DNA of 64,000 nt from Desulfobulbus rhabdoformis (GCF_016919065.1 NZ_JAFFQA010000016.1:37878-101877); one strand, 5' to 3'; positions 46,401-61,400 are shown, counted from the stretch's first letter. Numbers and translations: made by a program. Notes: generated by a model not told the origin, from the sequence alone.

Positions 46401-49400
46401 CCACAGCATTCACCTTGACATCACCACCCGCGAGAATAACCTCATTTTCTTCGACCAAGGCAAGGCTCTGATTGTCCATGCCGGTCAGAGCGAGGGTGCC
46501 GTTATAACTGTATTTTGCAGGATCTTTGAGTTTGAGGGTCTGATTGGCCAGCAGGTATTTTTGAATGAAATTTGTCTGCTTGCCATCCTCAACAGCCTTT
46601 GCCTCAAGTGCCGGCGGAGCGGCCGCAAGACTGACGGCTACAACACACTCGTTGTTATCGGCGTTGACAGTTACCGTACCGCCCGCATCAATAGAGCCCA
46701 TGGGGGTGATGATAATGTCTGCTGTGTCACCTGTGAGAGTTGTTGTGAGTGCAAGTTCATGGTCCCATCCCTTGAGAGTGAGTTCCAGATCGGTGATTGT
46801 TTCGATCTGATAGAGGCCGTTGTTATCCCCGGCATTGTCAATCAGGATCCATTGGTTTAGAACCAGTCCGTCATCGAGCCAACTCCCGTCTGTGCGAGTC
46901 AGGGTGCGCGTGTCGGGGGCCGCATCAAAACTTCCTTTGACCATGAGTGGTGAGGTTTCGGTCGCTGCGGCACCAATCTGGGCCAACGATTCATTGGTAA
47001 GATAATTGAGGGTAATGGTCTGGCCAAGCCCCACAGTTTTTGCCTGGGTGAGCGATCCGGTAAAGGAGATGACGATGTTGTCGGCATCGGCATTAACCGA
47101 TACATTTTCCCCGGCCACGAGCATGGCCCCCTGGCCGACAGTTGCCTCAGCCCGGTTATCGATAATGTTGAACGAGCCCGCACCCGTGAGGCTGAGCCAG
47201 CCCTCGGCCTGCCCGCCGGCGGCAACCAGGTCAATGGCCAGGTTAGGTGCCTGGGCATCAACCACGATATCTTTTCCAGCATTGACCTGAGCACCTTCTC
47301 TGATGCCTGCCGTGCTGGTGTTGTCAAAGTTGGTGATCAGCAGGTTGACTCCAAGCCCGCTGCCTGTGCTACTGGTGGGGTAGAGAAGTTGATTTTCAAG
47401 CCGTTCGAAGAGGTTCTTTTTAGCGGTGGTGCCGGGGAACCAGGTGGTGTGCGGATAATAGGTCCCTTCTCGCTGCCATTGGGTTCGTCCATTGGCATCG
47501 AGCATAACATTGCCGTCTGCATCCTTCTGTTTGGACATGACGGTTATATTCTGGTTGGTCCTGTTGTTGCGGTTGTTTCCGCCCAGGAGGCTGCGCAGGG
47601 GTGAGTTTGAGTTCGTGTTCGGCGTTGTCGAATAGGTGGTTTGGGTCAGCACCGGCATCAGGGAGCGACGGCCCAAGAGTAGGGCAGTAATGTTGGGGCT
47701 GGGAATACCCACCATATTAATGGTGTTGGCAATGGCTTGGGAGGTAACACTGACATCATTATCAGCATCAATGATCGCATTCTCGCCAATCCAGGCATTG
47801 GCGCTGTTATCCAGATCAAAGTAGGCAAAAGAACCGGAGATGGCCAATGAACCAGGCGTTACCGAATCGTCATCGCTCTTTGCGGTTGTGGTTTTCGCCG
47901 AAGCGGAAACATAGATCGTAGCGATTTTAGTGCCCAGAACATTGGGCAGTTGCAGGTAGGAGGTCGGGGGAAAAGAGGCGAGAAAAGAAGTCGGGTTGAG
48001 CAGGCCTATGAGTCCGGTCAGGCCGGAGGTGGTCCCAGTAAGGCCAGAGGTCATTTCGCTCCAGCGGTAGCTGGTATCACTGGGGATCCCGTTGCCGGAA
48101 ACCGTGGAGGTCAGAGAGGAGACCAGGTTATCTGCGGAAAAGAGTTCGGAGAGTTTGGCAAAAGCGGTTTTGGCGTTTTTGTAGGATGCGGTCGCATTAT
48201 CCCAGGCGGTTTCATAGGAGCTGGTAAACAGTGCCCAGTCTTCTTCCCAGGTAATCTGATCGGGAACCAGGGCAATGGCGTTCACATCGACATCGCGCCC
48301 GGCGCTGACTGTTGCGCCTGCACCGATGGAACCATTGGCGGTATTATCGTAGAGCGCGACCAGAACCGCGCCCGCTGCGCTGACCCGCTGGGCGGGTTTT
48401 TTGACATGAGAAGTGGAGGTACCCTTGATGTTGTCCTCGGCATAGGCCAGGACCGAGACGTCATCCACTGAGGTAATCGTCGCGTTTTCGCCGATGTAGG
48501 CCTCTGCGCTGTTGCTGCTGATGGAAACAGCCGTGGAAAAGGTAATATTCCAGTACTTGGTGGGCTTCTCTTTTTTCTCCCAGGGATTGACGTTTTCAGT
48601 GGGTTTGGGGCCGATACCGGTAATAGTAGACCAGCCTCGCTGAAAGGAGGCACCCGATTTGGACTGCCCATCGTACTGGTAATAGGTGCCCTTGGCGGCG
48701 AGCTTCTTTTTGCTCAGCAGGGAGGTGGCGCTGATGGCGTTTTGCTCATTGATGGATTCAGCGCTGACGTTCACCGATCCAGGTGTGCGCAGAATATGAC
48801 CGGTGCCGCTCATGGAGGAGCCGTCTATATCCAGTACGGTTCCGTTCGTGGCATCCTCACTGCTGGCCGCCAGACGCACCTTGGTGGAGGCTGTCTGGGT
48901 CAGGCTGTGGTCATAGCCGGTTGCGACGGTGTAATCCAGGTTAATCGCTATCCCATTGGTGGCATTATCCGCCGTGGTGGCCAGTTGGATGAGTCCGGTG
49001 TCGCCATCGACAATGACGTAGTAGCGGCCGCCATTATTGAGCCCACCAATATTGAGGCCTCCACCATTGTCGTAGACGAGACAATCGCTGGTCTCCAGAC
49101 CATGATCAGCACCCAGATTGATGGTGTCAGCCGTATTATCCACCTGGTCCGGGGGATCGATCGCGTAGTCCTCATGTACCGCTTCGACATAATAGCTCTG
49201 GCCATCTTCAAGTCCGGTAATGACGGGATCACCGCCACTCTCGTAGACAACCAGATCCCCTGTGGAGAGACCGTGTTCAACACCCAGGTCAATGGTGTTG
49301 TCATTGATGTCGTCTGCGGTGATCGGGCTGCCAATGGCCTCGCTTTTGGTCAGGATGACCGTGCCGTCAAGCCGTGCCTCGGCTGAGGCGTCAACCAGGC

Positions 49401-52400
49401 TCACGGCCACGGCAACACCGGATCCATTGAGCGCCTGTTTTTCATTTTTTTCGGTGACAATGCGGGCCTGCGCCACAGGAGCTAAGGGGGCAGCGGAGAC
49501 GGCCACATTGAAATTATTGGTATTGGTCGCAGAAACCGTCACATTTTTTGCGGTAATCTCTACCTGATCATGGACCAGGGAGCTGGTGGTGGAGGTGGCG
49601 TTGCCCACGCCAACCGCCAGCATGGCCGGACCGATATTCAACAGGCTCTTGAGATTTTTCCCGGCCGTTGTGGTGGAAAGCGACTGGAGTGCTGTTTTGT
49701 GGGTGCGGGTACTGCTCTGGGTAATGCGCTGCTTGGGAACAATATTCCATATCTTTTTGGCGCTGACCGAGTAGAGCCCGTTGAGCTGGTTGTCGACCTC
49801 GGAGGTGAGGCTGAAATCACCGCCCGCGTCTATCACCGTTGCGCCCTCGAGCTCGGCGGTGGCGATGGCGGTCGTCTCCATATAGGCCCCACCAATGGAG
49901 GTCGCCAGTCCAAGCAGGGTAGGGGAGGCGCCCAGTCCCAGCGGGGTGGCCAGGTCAATACTGGAGGAGGCGGAGGAGTCAATGGTGACATCCCCGTCGG
50001 CGGTGATGGTAGCCCCATCGAGCAGGATCGTACTGGTGGCGCTGGCAAAATGAATATCCGCCGGAATGGAGACACTCATGCCCACGTAGCGGGTGAGCAC
50101 CCCGTTGAGCGTTGTCATGATGGTCTGCAGCGCGGTGGTACCCAGGCTGGCGGCCATCTGATCCCAGTTGATCTCCGTGGCCGCGATGGTGCCCAGAGGA
50201 TCATCATCATTGTAGAGTGCCATCACCAGGTCATTGGCACTCACCGTGACTGCCTCGGTGAGGACAACACCAACCGTATCGGTTTCATCGGCAACGGCTC
50301 CGTCTCCGGCAACGACAGAGAGAATCATACGATAGGGGCGCACCTCGGAAATGACAAAATCGGTATCATTATACTTGGAGCCCTCCACAGAGATGGTCTG
50401 CCCGGCGAGAAAACCCGCCTGTATGAAGTCCATATCACCATCAAAGACACCATCCACATAGGCAACCGCTGTGGGTTCTTCATTATCCAGACTGAGCGAG
50501 GAGACAAAGCTCATCGTCCCTTCGATCTCGGCGTAATCGGTCCCGTTCATCAGCTCTGCCAGCCCATCTTCCCATATCTCCCAGGCCAGCTGGCGGGAGG
50601 TGGTGGCCGAGGAGCTGATGACCACATTCTTGCCAATGAGGCTGGCCCCTTCGTTCACCGTGATCTCTGCCTGGGCATTGTTGACGGTCACAGAAGGGAA
50701 AACCGCGGTCAGCAGATCCCAGAGGGGATTGGTATAGCCATAAGCCTTGAGGATGACATCACCCTCGGTCGATTTGAGGGTAACCCCGTCTTCCACGATA
50801 ATGCCCATGGAGGAGCTGTAGATGATGTTGCCGGTTGCTTCGATACTTTGGTCAATGGTGATCAGGTCTCGATCCCGCTGCTCATAGCCACCATCCAGAG
50901 GGCTGTGCATGAAGTCGGCATAGACGGGAAAGGTATCGTCACCCTCTCCGCCGTCAAAGACATCCTGACCACCAAACCAGGTGCCCTGTGTACCCTCATA
51001 GGTTCCGCCGACAAAAATATCGTCGCCAGCACCGCCAACGAGGATATTGTCCGCTGCATCGCCTGCGAGGATGTCGTTATACTCCGAGCCGGTGAGGTTT
51101 TCGATTTCGTGATAGGTGTCACCTGCCGCTTCACCGGCTGTGTAGCCTGAGGCGGCATAGTCACCGCTCTCGTGGCTGCTGTCGGCGAGGTAGGCGACGA
51201 CCCCGGAGCTGGCATGCGCATAGGAGGCGGTATCGGTTCCACCACCACCGGTGAGATCGTCCTCACCCAGGCCACCCTCGAGAATGTTGTCGTTAGCATC
51301 CCCCACCAGGGTGTCATTAAAGGCTGAGCCGGTGAGGTTTTCGATCTCGCTGTAGCTGTCGCCCGCGGCTTCCCCGGTATTTTGGCTGGGATCAGCAAGA
51401 TTTACTGTAATCCCAGCTGAGGCATTAACATAGGAGGCGGTATCAGAGCCTGCTCCACCACTGAGGCTGTCTGCCCCTATACCACCGATTAGGGTATCAT
51501 CACCCTCGCCGCCATCAAGGATGTCGTCCCCACCCAGGCCTTGGAGGGTATTGTCCCCGCCATCACCGATGAGGGTGTCGGCAAATGCTGTCCCAATCAG
51601 GTTTTCAAAGGTGTCGATGGTGTCAGAACCCGCACCGATGGTCTCCTGGAGTTCGCTCTGACTCAGATCGACCGTGACGCCTGCGCTGGCACCGGCATAG
51701 GAGAGGGTGTCTTCGCCCAGGCCGCCTTCCAGGTAGTCGTTGCCGCTGATATCGTTGATCGTATCATCGCCTTCTTCACCCAGAAGAATGTCATCGCCTG
51801 CACCACCGCTGATCTGGTCGTTGCCTTTGCCGCCCTCAATGATGTTATTGCCACTGTCGCCGATGAGAATATCGGCATAATCCGAGCCTTTAATATCCTC
51901 GATGTCGCTGAGACTATCCTGGTCACCGCTGCCATCCGTGGCCAGGTGCGTCAGGAGATTAACGGTAACCCCGGCCTCATCGCCATCGTAGGAGACCTGG
52001 TCGTAACCTCCACCACCAACAAGCTGATCGTTCCCGGCGCCACCCACCAGGACGTTGTCGTTCTCGTCACCGATGAGCGAATCACCATGGGCCGAACCTG
52101 TGAGGTTTTCTATCCCCTCATAGGTATCGCCCAGGGCCTCGCCGGTGTTTACAGTAGCATCGGCCAGGTTAGCGGTGATGCCACTTTCAGCCGTACTGTA
52201 GGAGGCGGTATCCAGGCCAAAATCCTTGTTTTCAGCGTCCTCATAGCCACCAATCAGGGTGTCTGCGCCCAGGCCACCGTTGAGAATATCAGAATCTCCA
52301 CCACCGATCAGGGTATCGTTGCCTGCGCCTCCGATTAAGGTGTCAATGCCCTCGCCGCCATGGAGAATGTCGTCGCCACCGCCGCCTTCGAGCCGGTTTG

Positions 52401-55400
52401 CCTCGATGCTGCCGTAGATCAGATCACCCTGAACCGAACCGATCGCGTTTTCAATATCCGTGAGGCTGTCACCTTCGGCATCGCTGCCACTGGCTGCACC
52501 CGTAGCCAGGTTGAGGGTCACCGCACCATCGGCATCGGCATACGAGACCGTATCCGAGCCCACACCACCTTCCAGTACATCAGCTCCGCCGAGACCGATT
52601 AAGGTGTCATGCCCGTCACCGCCGGCAAGGATATTTGCACTGTCATCGCCAATGAGGGTATCGGCCCCTAAGGAACCGGAGAGATTTTCAATACCTGCCA
52701 GGGTTTCGCTGAGATCCGTGCCCATGGTGGCGGTACCGTCCATGAGGCTTGCGGTGACGCCGTCTGTGGGGGTAATGATGGTGAGGGTATCATAGGCGGC
52801 TGTATCGCTGCCCTCGCCACCAATCAGGGTATTGCGGCCCAAGCCCCCTTCAATTACATCATCTCCGTCCTGGCCAAGAAGGATATCATCGCCTTCCTCA
52901 CCCAGCAGATGATCATCACCCGCTCCACCTTGGATCTGATCGTTGCCCGCCCCGCCATACAAGGTGTTTTCGGCATCGTTACCGATGAGGCTGTCGTTGC
53001 CGCTGCCACCCATGACCGAGTCAATACCAGCTATTCCCGTGGTTTCTGGAGCACTGTTTTCGCTGAGATTAACCGTGATACCTGTGGAGTAGGCGGAGTA
53101 ATCCAGGGTATCGTCTCCATCCGGGCCGCCATCGAGCCTGCCGTTAAACGAGGTATCCGGCATGATGGCAAACCAGTCGTCACCGCTACCACCGATGAGA
53201 TGCGCCATGAAACCGATATTGTCCAGGCTGCTGTTCTCATCGGTTGCCGAAACCGTGCCGTCGGCATGAATGGTGAAACTGATGTCATTGAGGGCGTCAG
53301 TAAAGGAGAGCGTGTTCTCGCCGTTGGTTTCCGTCAGGTCATCTGTGCCCCAGTTGTCGGCAAAGAGATAGGTGTCGTCGCCCGCACCACCGTCGAGAAT
53401 GTCATCGCCCTCGCCACCGTCCAGGGTATCCGCACCCAAGCCGCCGGTGAGGATATCATCTCCCTCCCCGCCGATCAGGATGTTGGCCTGGTCGTCGCCT
53501 ACAAGGACGTCATCGTAGGCAGAACCGCTCAGGTGCTCGCCATTTGAAATAAAATCGTTGTTGCCATAGCCATCGACGGCGGAGCCGCCCAGGACAACGG
53601 TGACGCCATCCGGATCATCGAGGAAGGTGATGGTATCGTTGCCGCTTCCGGCGTCAATGGTATCGGATCCGTCGCCACCCTCGATGGTGTCATCCCCTCC
53701 GCCAGCGTTGATGGTGTCGTCTCCACCCAACCCATAGATAAGGTTGGCCTGATCGTCCCCGATCAGGGTGTCGGCTGCGTCAGAACCGATAATGTTTTCA
53801 ATGCTGTCCAGGCTGTCGCCCTCGGCCTCACCGCCGGTTCCAGTGCCGGTGTTCAGATCGACACTGACCCCGGTATCACTGTCTGCGTAACTGGCACCGT
53901 CGTTGCCGCTGCCGCCAATCAGGATGTCTGCGCCGCTGCCACCGCTGAGAATATCATCGTCTGCCTCACCCTCCAGGGTGTCAGCGCCGCTGTCGCCAAA
54001 GAGCAGGTCAATACCGGCCCCACCCAGGATATGATCATCACCGGCCCCACCGCTGATAACATTGTCTGCCTCGTTGCCGATGAGGCTGTCACTGTAGTTG
54101 GAACCGGCAATGTTCTCGATGTTGCTGAGCCTGTCATTGCCCGTGACTTCGCCGGTGTTCTGAGCTGTTGTCAGGGAGAGATCGACCCGAACAGCCCGGG
54201 AGGAGAGGGCGTAGGAGACCGTATCCTCATCCTCGCCGCCATCGAGGCTGTCATCGCCCCCCTGGCCCTCTATGATATCGTCACCGGCGAGGCCTTCGAT
54301 GGTATTGTCGTTGTCATCACCGATGAGCTGGTCGTCATAGGCTGAGCCTCTCAGGTTTTCGATGCCTGCCAGGCTGTCTCCAGCCGCCTCCCCCCAGAGG
54401 CCGGTCGCTTGCGCCAGGTTGACCGCAACCGCCTCCTCTGCGTTTGCATAGCTGGCGAGATCCTCACCCGTACCACCATCAAGGCTGTCGGCTCCCAGAC
54501 CACCTTCCAGGCTGTCGTTGCCCGCGCCGCCAGAGAGCAGATCATCACCGCTCTCACCTGCAAGGGTGTCATCGCCCAGACCACCTTCAATCAGGTCATC
54601 ACCAGCACCACCGAGAATCTGGTTGTCGGCCTCATCGCCGATTAAGGTATCATCATAGGCAGAGCCCACCAGATGGGTGATAGAGCTCAGGCTATCTCCA
54701 GCCGCATCGCCGGAGTTCATGCTGGAATTGGCCAGGTTGACCGTGACCGCCTCGCCTGCATCGGCATAACTGGCCGTGTTGGTGCCCGTGCCACCGATCA
54801 GCTGGTCTGCTCCCGCGCCACCTATCAGGCTGTCATCGCCCGCGCCCGCATCCAGGATGTCGTTCCCTGATCCACCGTAAAGGGTATCGTCCCCGTCTCC
54901 GCCGATCAGGCTGTCATTACCAGCAAGACCATACAGGATATTGACGCCGGAGGAGCCGGCCAGCTCATCGTCGTAGGCTGAACCGCTGAGATTCTCGATT
55001 CCCTGGTAGGTGTCCCCCTGCGCCTCGCCCGTATTGCGCTGGGTATCGGAAATATCGGCAATAATTCCTTCTGTGGCATTCGCGTAGGAGGCTGTATCAC
55101 TACCGCTGCCACCGATGAGTTCATCCTGGCCCAGGCCACCAATGAAGATATCATCGCCCGCATCGCCTTCCAGGTAATCATCGCCCAGCCCGCCACTGAG
55201 GATGTTGTTTTTCTCATCGCCAATCAGGGTATCGTCGAAATCCGAGCCCTGCAGGTTTTCAAACTCAAGCAGGGTGTCGGTTCCCGTGGTCTCGCTGGTC
55301 TCCTGTTCCCAGGTGAAGCCCAGCACCGCCCGGACACCTTCGCTGGATTCGGCAAAGGAGGCCGTATCCGTGCCTTCCCCGCCGGAAAGGATGTCGTCGC

Positions 55401-58400
55401 CGCCACGGCCCTCGATGATATCGTCACCCTCGCCACCAAGCAGGGCATTATCGTTGGCATCACCTTTGAGGATATCATCGTAGTCCGAACCAATGACCGC
55501 GTTGATATTTGCAAGGGTATCGGCACCCGCACTTACGGTATCCTGCGGACCAGTGGTCGCCAGGTCGATAACTACGCCAGCTTCGGCGTCGGTGTAGATG
55601 GCCGTGTCCGCCTCATCCTCACCGGTCGTTTCGTTGAAACTGGCGCCATTTATCAAGTCGTTCCCCGCGCCACCGCCAAGGTAGTCGCTACCCGCACCGC
55701 CGTAGAGGGTGTCATTACCACTGCCGCCTGCAAGCTGGTTATCTGCTGCATCGCCGATAAGGACATCATCGTATTCCGAGCCGACCAGCCCTTCGATGGA
55801 GCTTAAGCTATCCCCGGAAGCCTCACCACTGTTGGCGCTGTTATCGCTGAGATCAACCGTGACTGAACCTGTAGCGTCGAGATAGGTGGCAATATCGTTG
55901 CCTTCGCCACCGCTGATGGTGTCCGCACCTGTTCCACCCGCGAGCTGATCGTCACCTGCATCACCCATCAGGGTATCGTTGCCATCATAGCCCATGAGCA
56001 GGTCGTCGCCGTCCCCACCGCTGAGGTAATCATCGCCCTCATCCCCGAGCAGGATATTGTCTTCCTCGTTGCCGATCAGGGTGTCATTATGGATGGAGCC
56101 GAAAACGCCTTCGATTCCGCTTAGGGTGTCAGTCCCAAGATCACCTGTATTCTGCGCCTCGGTTATGCTCAGGTTGACGGTGACACCAGTGGTGGCCTGG
56201 TCGTAGAGCACAATGTCCGTGCCATCACCGCCCTCAAGGATATCGTTGCCCAGACCACCGTCGAGATAATCGTCGCCCTCACCACCGGTGATGGTGTCGT
56301 CACCCGCGCTACCGATGAGCAGGTTTTCCTGGTCATTACCGGTGATCAGGTCATTGCCTTCGCCACCAATAACATCGAGCATGCCGCTCACGCCCTGGGT
56401 TCCCTCGGCCTGGGCTGTGGTGTCATTATCCGAGGTGGTGAGGTCTACCGTGATGGCTGTGGTGTAGGCGGAGTAATCCAGGGTGCTTATGCCGGAGCCA
56501 CCATCCAGGGTACCTGCAAAGGTTGCCTGATCGGCGAAGATAAAGCGGTTTTCCGCCGTGCCACCAACCAGGGTCTCAATGGCGGTGATGTCACTGAGCG
56601 TGTTGGCCGAATTGGTGATGTCTGTGATGGTAACGAGCCCATTGGCTTGGATATCAAAATCAAGCGAGCCGGTGACGGCCGAGAAATCAAGGGTGTCGGG
56701 CGTCTGGGCGGCAAGGGTGTCTGTGGGGAGATCCAGTTCCAGATCAAGAACCGTGGAATCGCTGACCAGTTCATCCATCAGGGTATTAATGGCACTGATC
56801 CCCTCCTGGGTGAGGATGCCCAACAGGGCTGAAAAATCATCGATGATGATATCGCCGCCGAAATTATCCTCCATGGCATAAGTGTCCGCATCCGCACCAC
56901 CGGCAAGAAAATCATCGCCCAATCCGCCCGCAAGAACGTTGGCCACCGTGGAGCCGATGAGGATATCATCGTAGTCTGAGCCGATGAGATTTTCGATCCC
57001 ACCGAGAATATCGTTGCCCGCTCCTAAGGTCGGCTGGGCAAGCGGGTTCCAGAGATTGACAAAGACGCCTTCCTCGGCCCTGGCATAGGAGACGGTGTCG
57101 CTGCCTTCACCTCCGAGAAAGGTGTTATTTCCATTGGTGCCGATAAAGAGATCATCGTAGCCCGAGCCCACCACCCCCTCGATGCCGCTGAGGGTATCGG
57201 TTCCGGCACCAACGGTGTCCTGGGAACCGGTGATGCCCAGATCCACCATCACCGCACTGGTAGCAGTGGAGTAGGAGGCCTTATCCAGGTCAGCGCCACC
57301 AATGAGGAGGTCATCTCCTTCCTCACCCAGCAAGGTATCTTCGCCCGCACCGCCTGAGAGGGTGTCGTTTCCGGCACCACCAGCCAACACATTTCCAGAT
57401 GCATCGCCAGTGAGCGTGTCGTCATACTCCGAACCGGCAAGGCTGCGGATATCGGTAAGGCTGTCCTGTCCGGCACCGCCCGTATCCTGGGCACCGCTGA
57501 CTGAAAGATTCACGGTAACGCAGGAAGTGGCCGAACTGTAGCTGGCAATGTCGGCATCACCGGAGAAGTAATCGTGAATGTACTGGTCAAGCGTACCGCC
57601 TTCAGCCAGGTAGGTGATCAGATCGGTGCCAAAGAGTGCGGAAAGATTGGATGGGCTCAGCTGGAGAATAGAGTTGATGAGGCTTGATTCGTAGCCACCA
57701 TAGAGGTTGTCGTTGCCCTGGCCACCTTCAAGCAGGTCAATGCCGTCACGGCCGTAGAGGAGATCGTCGCCTGCACCGCCAATAAGGGTGTTCTCGTCAT
57801 CATTGCCCCAGATGGAGTCATCACCGGATCCACCAATGACATTGTGAAAGTTATACAGGGTTTGTTGTCCGTTGCCGGTGTTAAACCAGGCCGCAACCGT
57901 GATGTCGATTGTCTGGAGATTGACACCTAGATCGGCCTGTACATCAGTGGTGTAGGCGGAGAAATCCAGGGTGTTGGTGCCACTGTCCGAGTTATCCAAT
58001 CCGATGAGTTGAAAGAAATCCTCGCGGGCACCGATAGAGCCTTTGATGGAGGCGCCATCCTCAAAGATGACGGTATCATCCCCCTGGCCATCGATGATGT
58101 TTTCAATATTGGCTACCCTGTAGAGGGAGTTGGTGCCGTCGGTGACGGAGATAGTGCCGTCGTTGTGAATGGTGATAGTCAGGGCTGCGGTGACCCGGGA
58201 GAAGTCCAGGGTATCGTTGCCGCCTCCAGCCTCCTCGACAATGACATCCGCACCCCAGTCGTCCTCAAACTGATAAGTGTCGTCGCCGCCTTGTCCGGTG
58301 AGGGTATCATCCCCGGCCAGTCCGTCGAGGGTGTTGTTCTCGCTGTTGCCTGTGATGATATCATCGTAGTTCGTGCCGGTGATGTTGCCGATATTCTCCA

Positions 58401-61400
58401 GATCCGCAAGATCGGCCACAACCTTGGCAACCTTTCCCGCAAAGGAAATGGTGGCATCAACCCCATCCCCGATGAGATCAAAAACATCCTTGCCGCTGAC
58501 AACGTTGTTGATATGGGCAACACCGTTTGTCGCAGTGGCTGTTCCTGCCGCCAGATCCACATGGACCGGATCTTCGTAGGCGGAATAATCCAGGGTGTTG
58601 GTCAGGCCGTTGCCGCCGTCAATGACGAGATCGGGGAAGTCGGCGCCATCCTCAAAGATAAAGGTATTGTTACCCGCACCACCGATAAGAAGTCCGACAT
58701 TTTCAGCCGAGAGTGTGTTGGCCCCGGAGAGCAGGGCGGCAATCTCATCCGGTATAAAACTCAAGTTGCGCCAGAGCCCGTCGCCGTCATCGACAGAGAG
58801 GGATCCATCTGCATGCAGCGTAAAGCTCAAGCCCGTCGTTACTGCCGAAAAATCAAGGGTGCTCAGTCCTACCGCATCCGTGATGGTCTCATCACCCCAA
58901 TCATCGGTAAACAGGTAGCTGTCCTCGCCCCCGTTTCCGTCCAGGGTATCGCTGCCTCCGCCACCTGTGAGCGCATTGCTCTGCCCGTCTCCGTAGAGGG
59001 TATCTGCATGCTCCGAACCGACCAGATTTTCGATGTTCACCAGGAGATCCAGGTTGCCGTTGCCGTCGGTGGCGCGCCCGGTGGCCAGGCTGGCTTCCAC
59101 ACCTGCACTGTCTTCTGCATAGGAGACCGTATCTCTCCCTGCCTGTCCATTCAGGGTATCATCACCGCCTGCCCCAACCAGGGTGTCGTTACCCGCACCA
59201 CCCAGAAGCAGGTTTGCATTGCTATCACCGACTAAGGTGTCATCAAAAGCGGAACCTTCAACCTCTTCGATTTCCGAGAGGATATCTGTGCCGCTGTTGC
59301 CTTCATTGTCGACAAATCCATCACTGGCAGTGTTAGAGCTGAGATTGACCAGGACGCCGTTTGCATCATCGGTATAAGAGATACGGTCTGTTCCCTGACC
59401 GCCAAAGAGATAATCCGAACCAGCACCACCCATTAGCAGATCATTACCAGCCAACCCCATGAGCAGGTTGTCTGCACTGTTCCCTATGAGGGTGTCGTCG
59501 CCATCACCGCCCAAGACCCGGCTGATACCACTCACTCCGGTGGTGCCGGTTGCTGTTTGACTACCGAGGTTAACGCTGACAGCAGTGGTGTAGGCTGAAT
59601 AGTCAAGCGTGTTCCAGCTTCCCGAGCCACCAAAAATAGTACCGGCAAAGACTGCTCCATCTTCAAAGAGGAAGGTGTTGACCCCGTTTTCAATGGCGTT
59701 GCCCTCGTCATCCACCTGGTCCTGCGAGGTGCTGCCGATAAGCGCCTCAACCCCGGTGACCCGGTCAATAAAGCTGCCCTCTTCATCCATATCCGAAACA
59801 GAGATTGTTTCGTCTGTGTGGGCAGTGTAGAGCAGGCTCAAGTTGGTCGCGGAGAAATCCAGGGTATCGTTCCCATGGTCGTTTAGCTCGTTGATGACAA
59901 CCGGATTCCAGCTTGCCTCAAAGCTGTAGATGTCGTTGCCCTGACCGCCAATAATCCGTTCAAACTGGCTGAAGCTGCCGGAGCCACCCCCGCTGAGCCT
60001 GATATTCTCTGAGCCAAGGGTAAAATGAAGATCAACAGTAACAGTGGAAAAATCCAGGGTATCACTGCCCTGATCGTCTCCCTCATGCAGATTGTCCCGG
60101 GCCCAGTCGTTACGCAGGATGTAGGTGTCATTTCCTGCGCCGCCATCCATGAAGTCGGCGCCTCCCTGACCATCAATTCTGTTACTGAGATCATCTCCAA
60201 TCAGGGTATCGTCTGCCTGAGAACCGATCAGATTCTGGATATGGCTCACTCCCGCTGTGCCTGTTGCATCCCCGGCGCCAAGGTCAACGGAGACCGCTGT
60301 GGTCCAAGCGGAATAATCAAGCGTATTGTTTCCGGTCAGACCACCGTCAATGGTGCCGTTTAGGTGGGCACCATTGGCAAAAACAAAGGTATTGTTCGCC
60401 GCCCCGCCAATCAGGTTTTCAACCGAAAAAGCCTCCAGAGTAGTCGTGCCATCGGTGATCGAGACGGAGCCATCCGCCTGGATGATAAAGCTGAGTTCAT
60501 CGGTCAGGGCGGAAAAATCCAGGGTATCTGTGCCGCTGCCACCTGTGATTGTGTATATCTGGTGGGCATCAACCGCGTTGCCCTCGGTGCCATTGACGAC
60601 AAATTCACTTAAGCTGGAAAAAGAAAAATTCAGGTCACTGGCAACACCCGAAAAATCAACACCATCTGTACCGCCACTTACGCTCTGGTCGATGATATCG
60701 GTACCCCAGCCTTGAATCTCTCCCTCGCTGTCGAGGCTCTCTTCAAAGACAAAAGTATCCGAATCACTTGTCCCGGCTAAGGTCTCGCTCTCCGTGGTAC
60801 TGATGATTTCAGCCAGGCGATGGGGATACAGATCGGGGGATAGGGTGGTCGCCTCGATCGGACCGGTAGCCGCTTCCAGAATCCAGTCACCCCCGGCTCC
60901 TGTCCCATCGTCAGAGGCCGCCACGTCGGCACCGGTAAGCCCGGCAAGAGACTCGATAAATGCAATGCCAGCCTCGTCCTGAGCGATATTGCAGCCGTAG
61001 AGTAAAATGTCGCCATCTTCGCCTATGGAGGCCTTCAGATTTTCGAGATCAGCCTTGTGCCCGTCAAGTGTTCCATTTTCCAGAACGGAACTCCCCAGTC
61101 TCAGGCTGCCGCGGTCGCCATGGCTGAGGATGTGGATGGCATCCAGGTTGTCGTAGCGTTGGAGTATTTCGCTGAGCTGGGTCAAGCCATCCTTGCTGCT
61201 TTCTATGAGTTCTATGGAATAGCTGGTTTGATCGTTGGAGCAGATCTGCTCGATGAGGAGTTCTGGTGCGGTCAGCGAGGTGTCAATGATCACCAGCTCT
61301 TGACGGGGTTGGTTGGTTTGGGGAAGGGGAGCGGTGACTTCGTTGGTGAGCCCTCCTGGAGCCAAAGCTTCGCTGTCCTGCTGTTCCAGAGGAGAGCATG

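Noticed and set aside
49570..51150. 526-codon plus-strand open frame
   Set aside because: It is antisense to the giant gene. Its sequence is a mirror of GC-rich repeat codons, with no domain or ribosome site.
50930..60790. CRISPR-like or satellite DNA
   Set aside because: The repetition is of coding RTX units, in frame and diverged at the DNA level, without uniform repeats and unique spacers.
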